A DNA stretch of 64,000 nt, taken from assembly GCA_022792815.1 (NCBI GenBank), contig JAAWBS010000046.1, forward strand, positions 38,779 through 102,778, in the 5' to 3' direction. Below the pieces are notes generated by a model, which saw only the letters and a program-made list of their open reading frames with translations, was not told the origin of the DNA and did not search any database. The DNA is from Hungatella sp. (GTDB lineage Bacteria; Bacillota; Clostridia; Lachnospirales; Lachnospiraceae). The translations under genes and the position numbers were made by a program. Positions 17,789 through 26,362 of this stretch are shown in pieces (positions within the stretch are counted from its first letter, which is position 1; the number at the start of each line of letters is the position of its first letter).

Positions 17789-18637
17789 ATGAAAAAAAGA
17801 TATCTGATTATGACGGCGGCAGTGCTGGTCTCCGCTCTGCTGCAGGCGTTTACGATGAATATTTTCCTGGAGCCCGTGGGACTGCTGCCCAGCGGTTTTA
17901 CCGGCATCGCAAGTCTTCTGTCCAAGATCCTGGGACTGGTGGGGATCCGTTTTTCCACTTCCCTGGGCATGGTGGTTTTAAACATTCCGGTTGCCCTGTT
18001 CTGCTACCGTCAGATCGGGAAAAAATTTGTCCTGTTTTCCATGGTTCAGGTGCTTCTGTCCAGTATCTTTCTTCAGGTGATCAAAAGCGAGCCTCTGTTT
18101 GACGATGTGCTGTTAAACATCTGCTTCGGAGGTTTCCTCTATGGCCTGGCTATCGCCATTGCCCTCAAAGGCAACGCTTCCACGGCAGGCATGGATTTTA
18201 TCGCCCTGTATGTGTCCAACCGTCTGGGCAAATCCATCTGGCAGTACGTGTTTGTCTTCAACTGCGGCCTTCTGTGCGTGTTCGGCGCCATGTTTGGCTG
18301 GGAGAATGCAGGGTATTCCATCCTGTTCCAGTTTATCGCCACCAAGACCATCGACAATTTCTATCACCGGTTTAAGCGCGTGACCCTGCAGATCACTACC
18401 CAGAAGCCCGAGGAGATCGTCAGAGAATACATCAGCTTCTGTAAACACGGCATGTCTGTGGTGGAGGGATACGGCGGATACAGCAAAAAGAGTATGGGCC
18501 TTCTGCACACGGTGGTGTCCACCTATGAGGTGCAGGACATTGTATATCATCTGCGGCAGGTGGATCCGGGGATCATCATCAATGTGATGCCCACAGAGAC
18601 ATTTATCGGTACATTTTACCAGAAACCCCTGGATTAA
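17789..18637 (+). CDS. YitT family membrane protein (DUF161/DUF2179)
   Basis: A polytopic membrane protein of unknown function, 282 residues. About five helices (first near residues 5-27) form the YitT domain, with the conserved EPVGLLPSGFTGIA start and GNASTAGMDFIALYV. A cytosolic DUF2179 domain follows (TEVQDIVYHLRQVDP-like region, IINVMPTETFIGTF). It lies 32 bp after the GntR gene and 12 bp before the DUF523 gene. Confidence 0.85.
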   Translation: MKKRYLIMTAAVLVSALLQAFTMNIFLEPVGLLPSGFTGIASLLSKILGLVGIRFSTSLGMVVLNIPVALFCYRQIGKKFVLFSMVQVLLSSIFLQVIKSEPLFDDVLLNICFGGFLYGLAIAIALKGNASTAGMDFIALYVSNRLGKSIWQYVFVFNCGLLCVFGAMFGWENAGYSILFQFIATKTIDNFYHRFKRVTLQITTQKPEEIVREYISFCKHGMSVVEGYGGYSKKSMGLLHTVVSTYEVQDIVYHLRQVDPGIIINVMPTETFIGTFYQKPLD

Positions 18638-18649
18638 AAGGAGGAGACG

Positions 18650-19075
18650 ATGGAGTATATTCTGGTCAGTGCCTGCCTTCTGGGAGCCCGGTGCAGATAT
18701 GACGGGGCCGAGAAGGCAGACCACAGAGTGACGGCGCTGCTGAAGAGGGAAAATGTGGTCTTGATCCCGGTGTGTCCGGAGCAGCTGGGGGGCATGTGCA
18801 CCCCAAGAGAGCCGTCGGAGCGGAGAGACGGAGGCGTGTGGAATCAGAAAGGGGAGGAAGTGACCTCCTTCTATGAGAGAGGGGCCGGGGAGGCTTTAAA
18901 GCTGGCCCGCCTCTATGGATGCCGGTACGCCATCTTAAAAGAGAGAAGCCCTTCCTGCGGATGCGGATGGATCTATGACGGAACCTTCACCGGGACCCTG
19001 ATTCCGGGGGACGGGGTGACAGCGGGGCTTTTGAAGGCCCACGGCATCCGGGTCTACGGAGAGAGCTGCCTCTGA
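18650..19075 (+). CDS. DUF523 protein, TudS-like thiouracil desulfidase family
   Basis: A 141-residue cytosolic protein. DUF523 members characterised as TudS use a [4Fe-4S] cluster to remove sulfur from thiouracils. The expected Cys motifs are present: SACLLGARCRYDG near the start, PVCPEQLGGM, and KERSPSCGCG. An AAAAGGAGGAG site precedes the ATG. Its 3' end overlaps the convergent GH18 gene by 22 bp. The activity on this substrate is inferred from the family. Confidence 0.83.
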   Translation: MEYILVSACLLGARCRYDGAEKADHRVTALLKRENVVLIPVCPEQLGGMCTPREPSERRDGGVWNQKGEEVTSFYERGAGEALKLARLYGCRYAILKERSPSCGCGWIYDGTFTGTLIPGDGVTAGLLKAHGIRVYGESCL

Positions 19076-20217
19076 AACATGGAGTCCAGCAGCACCCATC
19101 CGGCCCGAAACAGCTTCATGATCTGCCACACGGCGATGCCTCTCAGGCCGTAGGTCTCCACCAGGCGGAATTTTTCCAGCCAGCTTCTCACGTCTTCAAA
19201 CCACACCTCATGGCTGACTCCGTACTGCCAGTAGCGGAAGTGGGGAGACTGGGCGGTCTGGTCGTACAGGATGGGGACTCCGTAGAAGACGGCCAGCTCC
19301 ACGGCCTCCCGATTGCCCAGAGTTCGGGCCGCGGTGACGCCTCTCTCGTAGGGGAGGGGCCAGTCGTATCCGTAATTGGGGACGCCGAGGCAGATCTTGT
19401 CTGCCCGGATCTTGGTCAGAGCGTATTCCACCACCTGCTTCACCTGGTTGATAGGTGCGACGGCCATGGGAGGGCCGTAGGTATACCCCCACTCATAAGT
19501 CATCAATATCACCCAGTTGGCGGCGGCCCCCAGGCCGCCGTAGTCGATGCCCTCGTAGAGAAGTCCCTTCTGGCTGTCTGAGTGCTTTGGCGCCAGGGCC
19601 ACGGATACCTGATATCCCAGAGTGTTCAGCACCTCGGCGGCATAGGCTACGAAGGAGGTAAACAGATCCCGGTCCTCTCTCAGCACATATTCGAAATCGA
19701 TGTTGACGGCCTGATATCCCTTCTCCAGCAGCACGGCGGCCAGACTGTTGACCAGACGGCGCTGGACTGTCCGGTCGCGTACCAGGATGCTGATCAGGCT
19801 GCTGTTGAAGCGGCCGTCCAGGCCCAGAGGAGTCAGAGTCAGGGTGGCCATGGCTCCGGAATGAACGGCGGCCTGCACCATCCATCGGTCATCCAGCGCG
19901 GGGGGAATCAGATCCCCGGAGGCGGTGAAACCGTAGGAGAAGACGGCCAGCTCCGAGAGATGGGGCAGAGTCTCCTCCAGGACCGACGGGGAGATGAAGG
20001 GATAGGCGTATCCGCCCGCGAAGACGGAGGGGCCGGCCGTAAGGCCGGGGCAATCCTCCTTTAACGAGGTTTTTGTGGGAAACAACAAGGCCTGCCCGAC
20101 GGCAAGCCTGTAAGGATAATCCAGCTGATTGATCTGGATGATGGAGCTTGGATCTGCCCCCTGTTCTTTGGCGATGGAATCGACCGTGTCGCCCCGCTGC
20201 ACTACATAGATTTCCAT
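19054..20217 (-). CDS. LysM plus GH18 spore-type glycosidase (SleL/YaaH-like)
   Basis: Probably a spore-envelope or cortex-lytic N-acetylglucosaminidase. The 387-residue protein starts with one LysM domain (YVVQRGDTVDSIAKEQGADPSSIIQINQLD, residues 4-48). A GH18 barrel follows, with the catalytic DxE-type motif VNIDFEYV, YEWGYTYGPPMAVAPI and the C-terminal GIAVWQIM. There is no signal peptide, which fits proteins loaded onto the spore from the mother cell. One LysM is fewer than the two seen in classical SleL. It is convergent with the DUF523 gene. Confidence 0.83.
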   Translation of the reverse strand: MEIYVVQRGDTVDSIAKEQGADPSSIIQINQLDYPYRLAVGQALLFPTKTSLKEDCPGLTAGPSVFAGGYAYPFISPSVLEETLPHLSELAVFSYGFTASGDLIPPALDDRWMVQAAVHSGAMATLTLTPLGLDGRFNSSLISILVRDRTVQRRLVNSLAAVLLEKGYQAVNIDFEYVLREDRDLFTSFVAYAAEVLNTLGYQVSVALAPKHSDSQKGLLYEGIDYGGLGAAANWVILMTYEWGYTYGPPMAVAPINQVKQVVEYALTKIRADKICLGVPNYGYDWPLPYERGVTAARTLGNREAVELAVFYGVPILYDQTAQSPHFRYWQYGVSHEVWFEDVRSWLEKFRLVETYGLRGIAVWQIMKLFRAGWVLLDSMFQRQLSP

Positions 20218-20262
20218 GGTAATCCCTGCCGTTTTTCACAGTATATTCCCTGACGCGGCAGG

Positions 20263-20931
20263 TTATTCCCTGGAAATCTGACGAAACCACACATAACTCA
20301 TGATATAGGGAATGACGGTGGCAGCCGTGAGGGGGAGGACGAGAAGGAGTATCTTGGCCCGGTCATCGGGAAGGAAAGCCCCGGCAAACCCCAGGATTCC
20401 GGCTCCGAACATCAGGCGGCCTCCAAGCCTGTGGGTCTTGTTCCACACGGTTTCATCGGACAGGGCCCAAGGAGTCTTGAATCCGCAGAAAAAATTCTGG
20501 CGGAACTTCGGCAGCATATTCCCAAAGGTCATAAACAGGATCCCGCACATGGCTGTGATCACAGCGCTGACATGGATGGTTCCGGGGCGAAAGCTTTCTG
20601 TGATGATGATGGCTGTGGTGACCAGGAGAAAGACCTGCATAAACAGCTGAAAGCTCTGGTAAACCTCCGGAAACTTCTGGTAATTCTTTTTCTTGGGATC
20701 GATGGCCGGGAGAACCTGAAACAATCCGGCCATGAGAGGCGACATGCCTGCTATGATCCAGATGTTGTTCTTAGAGCCGTAGCTGACTTCTCCGTTCACC
20801 CCCCAGTTGGTGGGGATCTGCGCCGGGAGGCGGGAATAAACTGCCGCCGCCAGCACAAGAGGCAGCAGGGACAGGATCCAGATCACTGCCTGCTTCCTGG
20901 CAAAGGCTTTGTCTTTTTTCATTTCATTCAT
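20263..20931 (-). CDS. SdpI/DUF1648 family membrane protein
   Basis: A membrane protein with about six helices, 222 residues. Its N-terminal DUF1648 part has YSRLPAQIPTNWGVNGEVSYGSK. The SdpI-like second half has FGNMLPKFRQNFFCGFKTPWALSDETVWNKTHRLGG. In Bacillus, SdpI gives immunity to the SdpC toxin and works with the autorepressor SdpR. Here the gene overlaps an ArsR-type gene in the same arrangement, but no sdpABC toxin genes are nearby. The second ATG (20931) is preferred because AGGAG is only 3 nt from the first (20937). Confidence 0.83.
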   Translation of the reverse strand: MNEMKKDKAFARKQAVIWILSLLPLVLAAAVYSRLPAQIPTNWGVNGEVSYGSKNNIWIIAGMSPLMAGLFQVLPAIDPKKKNYQKFPEVYQSFQLFMQVFLLVTTAIIITESFRPGTIHVSAVITAMCGILFMTFGNMLPKFRQNFFCGFKTPWALSDETVWNKTHRLGGRLMFGAGILGFAGAFLPDDRAKILLLVLPLTAATVIPYIMSYVWFRQISRE

Positions 20932-21235
20932 TCTCATCTTCTCCTTTCAGTCCGCTGAACCATCCCAGGAGTTCCTCCACCACCGACATGTTCAGTTCAT
21001 AACAGATATATTTTCCCTGACGCTCATCCAGAATCAGCCCGGCCTCCTTCAATATGGACAGGTGATGGGAGACGGTTGCGCCGGACAGGTGAAAATGATC
21101 CACGATCTCACCGGCGGTCATAGGCCCGTTCTTTAACAGGTTCAGGATCTCCCGCCGGTTGTGATCCGACAGGGCTTTGAAAGTCTTTTGAAATCTCATC
21201 AGGAAACGGTTCTGCCTTTCTTCTGCGATCAACAT
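20924..21235 (-). CDS. ArsR-family winged-helix repressor (SdpR-like)
   Basis: A 103-residue metal-independent-looking ArsR regulator. It has FKALSDHNRREILNLLKNGPMTAGEIVDHF, then the recognition helix region LSGATVSHHLSILKEAGLI and the wing DERQGKYICYEL. I see no metal-site Cys pair. The first ATG (21235) overlaps the palindrome and has no ribosome site; an internal Met at 21199 would also give a normal ArsR start. It is cotranscribed with the SdpI-like gene, which it probably represses together with itself. Confidence 0.82.
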   Translation of the reverse strand: MLIAEERQNRFLMRFQKTFKALSDHNRREILNLLKNGPMTAGEIVDHFHLSGATVSHHLSILKEAGLILDERQGKYICYELNMSVVEELLGWFSGLKGEDENE

Positions 21236-21284
21236 TTAGATATATATCTAAATATAAAATACCACATCTCTGACAACGTGTCAA
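21234..21284 (-). promoter_or_regulatory. ArsR/SdpI promoter with 20-bp palindromic operator
   Basis: On the minus strand, TTGACA (21279-21284), a 17-bp spacer and TATTTT (21256-21261) make the promoter. A perfect 20-bp palindrome (21234-21253, centre ATATATAT) covers the expected transcription start and the first ATG, a good place for ArsR autorepression. Confidence 0.7.
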
Positions 21285-21371
21285 GTTTATAAGAAATGGC
21301 AGAAAATCTTGAAAAAATCGGAGAAGAGGATTACACTTTTCCAAAAGGGAACTACTAAGGAGGGAAACGCC

Positions 21372-22502
21372 ATGGCTGATTTCGAAAAGATTCTTCCGGA
21401 TATCAGGACATGCTATAAAACGCTGCCGTCGATGATGCGGAAGTTTGACAAATATGGGAGAAAGGACTTCTTTGCCGGAGAGACCGGCGAAGAACTGCTT
21501 TGCTGGCAGGCGGACATGAGAGCCTTGCTTTACAAGCTTTTAGGTCTTGACAAGATGGAGATGTGTCCTCTGCATCCGGTGACAGAGGAGGTGGTCACCC
21601 TGCCGGGAGGAATCGTCAGAGAGCATGTGAGGATACAGGTAGAGCCGGATGTGTGGATGCCCATGTATATCCTGATACCGGAAAACGCTGGTTCTCACAC
21701 CAGGCCGTTTTTGTGCCCTCCAGGGCATGGAGCCGGGGGAAAGTACGGGGTAGCAGGAGTCTCCCGGTACCGGGCTGTGAGAGAGAAGATCGAATTCTAC
21801 GGATGTGACTACGGTATGCAGCTGGCCGGCCTGGGCTATGTGGCCGTCTGTCCGGACAGTCGGGGATTCGGGGAGCGGAGAGAGGATTTAAAGGACACGC
21901 AGGATCCTGTCAGTGCCCTGAAAAGCGACTGTTACCGACTGGCTCACATGGGAGAGCCCCTGGGGATTCCCGTGGCAGGGATGACGACCTGGGATTTAAG
22001 CCGGGCTCTGGATTATGTGAGGGAGCGGGGGCAGTGGGATGTGCAGGCGGTAAGCTGTCTGGGGTTCTCAGGCGGCGGCCTGCAGACTCTGTTTTTTTCT
22101 GCCATAGATCAGCGGGTCAGCCTTGCGGTCATCAGCGGATATTTCTACGGATACCGGGACGCCCTTTTAGGCCTGAACAATAACTGTTCCTGCAACTATG
22201 TCCCTCATCTGTGGGAGCATCTGGACATGGGGGACATCGCCTGTCTCATCGCCCCCAGGCCGCTCCTCATTCAGTCCGGCAGGGCTGACCGGCTCAACGG
22301 CGCCAGGGGCATCGCAAACGTCGTCGAGCAGGTGGACATTGCAAGAAAAGCTTATGAAATGTTTCATGTACCCCGGCTCCTGGTCCACGAGATCTGTGAC
22401 GGCCCCCATCGGTGGTATGGGGACCATCTGGAGGAACATTTGCGGACGCTCATAGAAAGATCCCGGAAAAAGCCGTCTAGGCCAGATGAAAATAGTCTGT
22501 AA
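21372..22502 (+). CDS. Alpha/beta hydrolase, acetyl-esterase / dienelactone-hydrolase type
   Basis: A cytosolic serine hydrolase of 376 residues with no signal peptide. The nucleophile elbow GFSGGG places Ser near residue 233. The acid and base are likely Asp306 (SGRADRLNG) and His346 (CDGPHRW), and PPGHGAGG is probably the oxyanion region. The form is that of the large acetyl-xylan-esterase/abhydrolase_7-like enzymes. It could deacetylate imported oligosaccharides, given the pectin-type genes nearby, but this is inference. ATG 21372 follows AAGGAGGG. Its 3' end overlaps the convergent LysR gene by 26 bp. Confidence 0.75.
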   Translation: MADFEKILPDIRTCYKTLPSMMRKFDKYGRKDFFAGETGEELLCWQADMRALLYKLLGLDKMEMCPLHPVTEEVVTLPGGIVREHVRIQVEPDVWMPMYILIPENAGSHTRPFLCPPGHGAGGKYGVAGVSRYRAVREKIEFYGCDYGMQLAGLGYVAVCPDSRGFGERREDLKDTQDPVSALKSDCYRLAHMGEPLGIPVAGMTTWDLSRALDYVRERGQWDVQAVSCLGFSGGGLQTLFFSAIDQRVSLAVISGYFYGYRDALLGLNNNCSCNYVPHLWEHLDMGDIACLIAPRPLLIQSGRADRLNGARGIANVVEQVDIARKAYEMFHVPRLLVHEICDGPHRWYGDHLEEHLRTLIERSRKKPSRPDENSL

Positions 22503-24360
22503 AGGATTCTTCGAGAATCCGAATCAAGTCTCCTGCCGAATCCGGGAGCCTGCGGCTGGGGTGGGAGACGAGGAGAAGATAATAGTCTTGAACGTGTTCA
22601 AAATCAATGCTCTGCCGTGCTGCCCTGTGAGACAAACAATCACAGGGCAGTATGGTGTCTGCCGCTCCGGAATCGGAGAGAGTCCGAAGAATGTCCAGCT
22701 GTGCTTCACAGACGATACACTCAGGTGCCAGGGCCAGCTTTTCAAACAGCCGGTCCTGTTCATCCCGGAGGGCGCTGCCGGGGGGAGCCGCCATGATCCT
22801 GGGATTTGAAAGGTCCTTTTTCCAGGAGCCGGAACCAAAGCAGTAGACCAGCCGGCTCTGTGCCAGAATCCGGCAGTTTAAGATCGGATGCCGGTTTTGG
22901 CAGGAAAAGTAGACTCCCAGATCGGAGGAGGCATTGAGAAGGGATTCCTCGATCTCACCCCTGGTTTTTTCCTGGATGTGCAGGGTCACTTCCGGGTGAA
23001 GTCCGGCAAAGGCAGAGGCTGCCTCCCCTTTAAGAATCGGAGCGGCCATGGAGTCACAGTACAGATAGATGCCTCCGCCGCGGCCTTTTTGATAAGAATG
23101 GATGTAGTGGTTCATCGCCTCCTCGATCTTTAAGATGTTTCGGGCAAAGTTGACAAAGATCTTTCCCGCGTTGGTGGGCTGGAGTCGGTTGTGCACCCGG
23201 GTAAAAAGGCTGGCGCAGAGCATGCTTTCTGCGTTTCTCAAGTGGCGGGACAGGGCCGGCTGGGGAAGATAAAACTTTTCGGCTGCCCGTGAAAGGCTTT
23301 TTTCGTCTACAATGGCGATGATATAGGGGAGAAGCTGGGTGTTCAGATTGATCTCAGGCGCCATCCCCCTGGGTTTGAGAGTCCGGGCGGGAAGGTCGGA
23401 GGGCACAGGGGAGCCGGGGGTGTGGTCCTGTTCCACCAGCCGGAGCAGTTTTTGGACCTCTGAGGATGGGATGGCCTGATAGCGGGAGTCAGAGAGTCTC
23501 TCCCGGATCAGAAGGCCTGCCAGATACTGTTCCGGTTCGGTCAGGGTATGTCCCAGGGGATAGCGGATGTGGAGTGTCTGGTGGACCGGAGGGTCTAAGG
23601 GGAGGTAGACCAACTCGTCACAGGGAAACACATGAGCCTGGGACACCAGACCGACTCCTGCTGCCTGGTGGAGCATGGAGTCCACCAGGATCACATCGCT
23701 GGACTCGAATGTCACCACCGGGTAGAAACCGGCTTCTCGAAACAGTTCCTCGGCCAGAATCCGGATGCTGTGGCGGGGACCCTGGAGGACGAACGGGGTG
23801 TCGCGAAGGTCGGTGAGGCGGATTTTATCCGCCTTTGACAGAGGGTGAGCCACGGGAAGAGATACCAAAAGCTCCTCGTAGGCAAAGGGAAGGTCGGTCA
23901 CTTTGTGAGAATCGCTCCCGGAGCCGATGGCCAGATCGATCTGCCCATGAGTGATAGCCCCCGGCTGGTCGCTGGCATAGAGCTCACTGAGAGTCAGGGA
24001 GATATCCGGGTATCGGTTGGAAAACTGGTTGTAAATACGACTGTAGATGATGGCTCCCCGGTTGGGGGCAGTGGCCAGACGGATCCGGGTGTGGCTCTGG
24101 TCGGTTGCGGCCCGAAGTGTCTGCATAAGTCGTGTCTGTTCCTCTAAGATTTTCTGGGCGCACTGGATCACATATCTGCCCACAAAGGTGGGTGTCAGCT
24201 GCCGGTGATACCGAAGAAACAGAAGAGAGCCCAGAGAGTCTTCGTATTCCGTCAGAAATTTGCTGAGCGCCGGCTGGGAGATGCCAAGAATCTGGGCAGC
24301 TTTCGACAGGCTGCCGGTATCTGAGATCGTCACGAGGTAGTAGAGCTGTCTGGTAGTCAT
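22477..24360 (-). CDS. Tandem double LysR-type regulator in one chain
   Basis: A 627-residue protein, twice the normal LTTR length. Residues 1-60 form a first LysR helix-turn-helix (TGSLSKAAQILGISQPALSKFL), followed by an effector domain to about 295. After a linker (about 296-336) a second helix-turn-helix appears (KSLSRAAEKFYLPQPALSRHL, about 337-400) with a second effector domain to the end. The two halves differ clearly, so this is an old fusion rather than a recent duplication. It is divergent from tctCBA across a 373-bp region rich in repeats and probably controls that operon. Confidence 0.88.
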   Translation of the reverse strand: MTTRQLYYLVTISDTGSLSKAAQILGISQPALSKFLTEYEDSLGSLLFLRYHRQLTPTFVGRYVIQCAQKILEEQTRLMQTLRAATDQSHTRIRLATAPNRGAIIYSRIYNQFSNRYPDISLTLSELYASDQPGAITHGQIDLAIGSGSDSHKVTDLPFAYEELLVSLPVAHPLSKADKIRLTDLRDTPFVLQGPRHSIRILAEELFREAGFYPVVTFESSDVILVDSMLHQAAGVGLVSQAHVFPCDELVYLPLDPPVHQTLHIRYPLGHTLTEPEQYLAGLLIRERLSDSRYQAIPSSEVQKLLRLVEQDHTPGSPVPSDLPARTLKPRGMAPEINLNTQLLPYIIAIVDEKSLSRAAEKFYLPQPALSRHLRNAESMLCASLFTRVHNRLQPTNAGKIFVNFARNILKIEEAMNHYIHSYQKGRGGGIYLYCDSMAAPILKGEAASAFAGLHPEVTLHIQEKTRGEIEESLLNASSDLGVYFSCQNRHPILNCRILAQSRLVYCFGSGSWKKDLSNPRIMAAPPGSALRDEQDRLFEKLALAPECIVCEAQLDILRTLSDSGAADTILPCDCLSHRAARQSIDFEHVQDYYLLLVSHPSRRLPDSAGDLIRILEESFTDYFHLA

Positions 24361-24378
24361 AAGAAACTCCTTTTTACC

Positions 24379-24582
24379 TGAAGTTTTGTTAGGTAATTGC
24401 GAAAGTCAAAGTTGAGAGAATATTCAGCCAAGTTTTGAGTTTCGCAAATGCCTATGAAGTTTTGTATATGTCTGTAAACTATGTTAGCAAAGAAACATAA
24501 AAAATTCAACATAATATAACTAAAATGATATGAAACGCATAAACAAATGGATTTTGTAAAAAGATTTTAATTGTTATATAAT
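24379..24582 (+). promoter_or_regulatory. LysR/tctC divergent control region
   Basis: The 373-bp gap holds two copies of TGAAGTTTTGT (24379-24389 and 24455-24465). An inverted pair ATTGCGAAA (24396-24404) / TTTCGCAAAT (24440-24449) is nested between them, suitable LTTR binding sites. A likely tctC promoter follows: TTGTAA (24554-24559), 17 bp, TATAAT (24577-24582). Confidence 0.55.
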
Positions 24583-24733
24583 CCAATTACACAGACAGAG
24601 CAGAGAAAAAAAACTATAAAATTACCAAAGAATCTGGGAGACTATCGGTTCCTGGCAACAGGTTTTCGGTAAAATTTCAGAAAACAGGAAGGGACAACTC
24701 TGTTCAAAGGACAAAAAGAAGGAGAGAAATGTT

Positions 24734-25801
24734 ATGAAAAAATCAGTGTATCGTCTTTTGTTGGCAGGAGCAGCGGCAGTGAGTATGCTGGGGATAACGG
24801 CTTGCTCCGGTAAAAGCGGGGCGGACGGCAAAGCCCCGGCGAATTCCGGTTCAGGAGATTCCGGCAAGGAAGCGGTCAGCGACATCGGATTTCCCCAGGG
24901 GGAGACTATCACCCTGGTGGTGCCGGGGAAGGCGGGAGGCGGATCGGACCTGGGTATCCGCTATTACAGTGAAGGCCTGAATCGCCTCTACGGGCTGAAG
25001 ACCACAGTGACCAACTACGACAGCAACACGGTAGGACACCAGACCGTGGCTTCCGCCAAACCGGACGGAACTACCCTGACCGTGGCCACATCGGCTCTGA
25101 ACATCCAGTACATAACCGGCAACGCGGAGGTAAATCCCATGAAGGATTTTACCCTCATCGCATGCCTCCAGGATAACGGCTTCTCTACCCTGGCTGTCCC
25201 GGCAGATGCTCCCTACGACGATTTTACAGGTTTTGTGGAGTATGCCAAGGCCCATCCCGGCGAGCTGAACGCAGGTATGCCGGCGGCGGGAGCCAATACC
25301 TTCCTGTTCGGTATGATCACATCCACCACAGGGATCGAGTTAAACTCCGTGGAGTGCGCCTCCGAGTCTGACCGCCTCACCAACCTGGCCGGCGGCTTCA
25401 TCGATATCGGTGTCGTGGGCGTAGGCAATGCCTTAGAGTACGAAAAGGCGGGAAAGTTAAAGGTCATCGGCACCGTGTCCTCCGACGGAACCACCATCTC
25501 CGAGTATCCGGAACAGCTGCCTGACAACTACAAGACGCTCCAGGAACAGGGCTTTGAAGACTGTGTCATGGCTGTCTACCATTACCTGTTAGGGCCCGCC
25601 GGAATGGACGAGACCATGGTCGCCAACATGAACGCTGCAATGAAGGCCGTGTGTGAGGACGAGACCGTAAGCGCTGGCATCGCCGGCATCGGCAATATTC
25701 CAGGTTGGCATGACTTAGCGGAATCCAAGGAGATCCACGACGGAGAGTACGCCCAGGTCGTGGAGATCGCCAAGACTCTGGATATGTTTGTACAGGAATA
25801 G
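24734..25801 (+). CDS. tctC: TTT transporter, substrate-binding lipoprotein (TctC/Bug family)
   Basis: Extracytoplasmic solute receptor of a tripartite tricarboxylate-type transporter, which takes up carboxylates with ion-gradient energy. The 355-residue product has a signal peptide ending in lipobox ITAC (Cys24) and a linker. The Bug-type receptor follows: PQGETITLVVPGKAGGGSDLG, YDSNTVGHQTVASAKPDG and GAGANTFLFG-like segments. Substrates of this family are small carboxylates, including sugar acids. The downstream pectin-type hydrolases suggest galacturonate-type ligands here, which is inference. Confidence 0.88.
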   Translation: MKKSVYRLLLAGAAAVSMLGITACSGKSGADGKAPANSGSGDSGKEAVSDIGFPQGETITLVVPGKAGGGSDLGIRYYSEGLNRLYGLKTTVTNYDSNTVGHQTVASAKPDGTTLTVATSALNIQYITGNAEVNPMKDFTLIACLQDNGFSTLAVPADAPYDDFTGFVEYAKAHPGELNAGMPAAGANTFLFGMITSTTGIELNSVECASESDRLTNLAGGFIDIGVVGVGNALEYEKAGKLKVIGTVSSDGTTISEYPEQLPDNYKTLQEQGFEDCVMAVYHYLLGPAGMDETMVANMNAAMKAVCEDETVSAGIAGIGNIPGWHDLAESKEIHDGEYAQVVEIAKTLDMFVQE

Positions 25802-25810
25802 TGACACGAT

Positions 25811-25846
25811 AAGAGCCCGGGACCTTCAGGCAGGCTCCGGGCTCTT
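25811..25846 (+). terminator. Stem-loop between tctC and tctB
   Basis: A perfect 10-bp stem AAGAGCCCGG (25811-25820) / CCGGGCTCTT (25837-25846) is flanked by TGACA/TGTCA. There is no long T tract, so it is more likely an mRNA-stabilising or weak attenuating hairpin than a full terminator. Confidence 0.6.
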
Positions 25847-25880
25847 GTCATACTCAAAAGGATCATGAGAGGGGATTACT

Positions 25881-26348
25881 ATGAAGATGAGAAGAGATAC
25901 GGTTACAGGGATTGTGGGGCTGTTAGGCTGTGCATTTTTCCTGTTTATGACCCAGTCCATCCGACAGCCGGCCAAGCTTTTAGAGCCGGGGCCCAGACTT
26001 CTGCCCTATGTGGCCATCGCCCTGATCGCCATGAGCTCTGTGGCCCTGCTGATTCAGGGGTATAAAGACCGGGCGAAGGAGGAGAAGCCTTACTTCCCCA
26101 AGGGGGGAGTGGGAAAGGTCACCAAGAGCTATCTGATGCTTGTGGTCTATGCTGCAGCCATGACGTTTCTGGGGTTTTTGATCACCACACCCTTTGCCAC
26201 TTTCGCCTTTATCTATGACTTAAAGGGCGTCAGCAAGGTGAAAGTGGTTCCGGCAATCATCATCTCCATCCTGGTCACCGCCGGGCTCTATGCCATGTTC
26301 GTGTACGGCTTCCAGGTGAAGCTGCCGGCAGGTTCCCTGTTTGAATAA
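25881..26348 (+). CDS. tctB: TTT transporter small membrane subunit (TctB)
   Basis: A 155-residue, four-helix membrane subunit of the TTT transporter. It shows the family's helix-loop pattern: a first helix near residues 8-25, the PGPRLLPYVAIALI helix, a cytosolic loop, then two helices ending in the conserved F...L.V.LP-type tail (YGFQVKLPAG). The start at 25881 follows GGGGATTACT. tctA begins 14 bp later. Confidence 0.88.
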   Translation: MKMRRDTVTGIVGLLGCAFFLFMTQSIRQPAKLLEPGPRLLPYVAIALIAMSSVALLIQGYKDRAKEEKPYFPKGGVGKVTKSYLMLVVYAAAMTFLGFLITTPFATFAFIYDLKGVSKVKVVPAIIISILVTAGLYAMFVYGFQVKLPAGSLFE

Positions 26349-26362
26349 GGAGGTAGCAGCAC

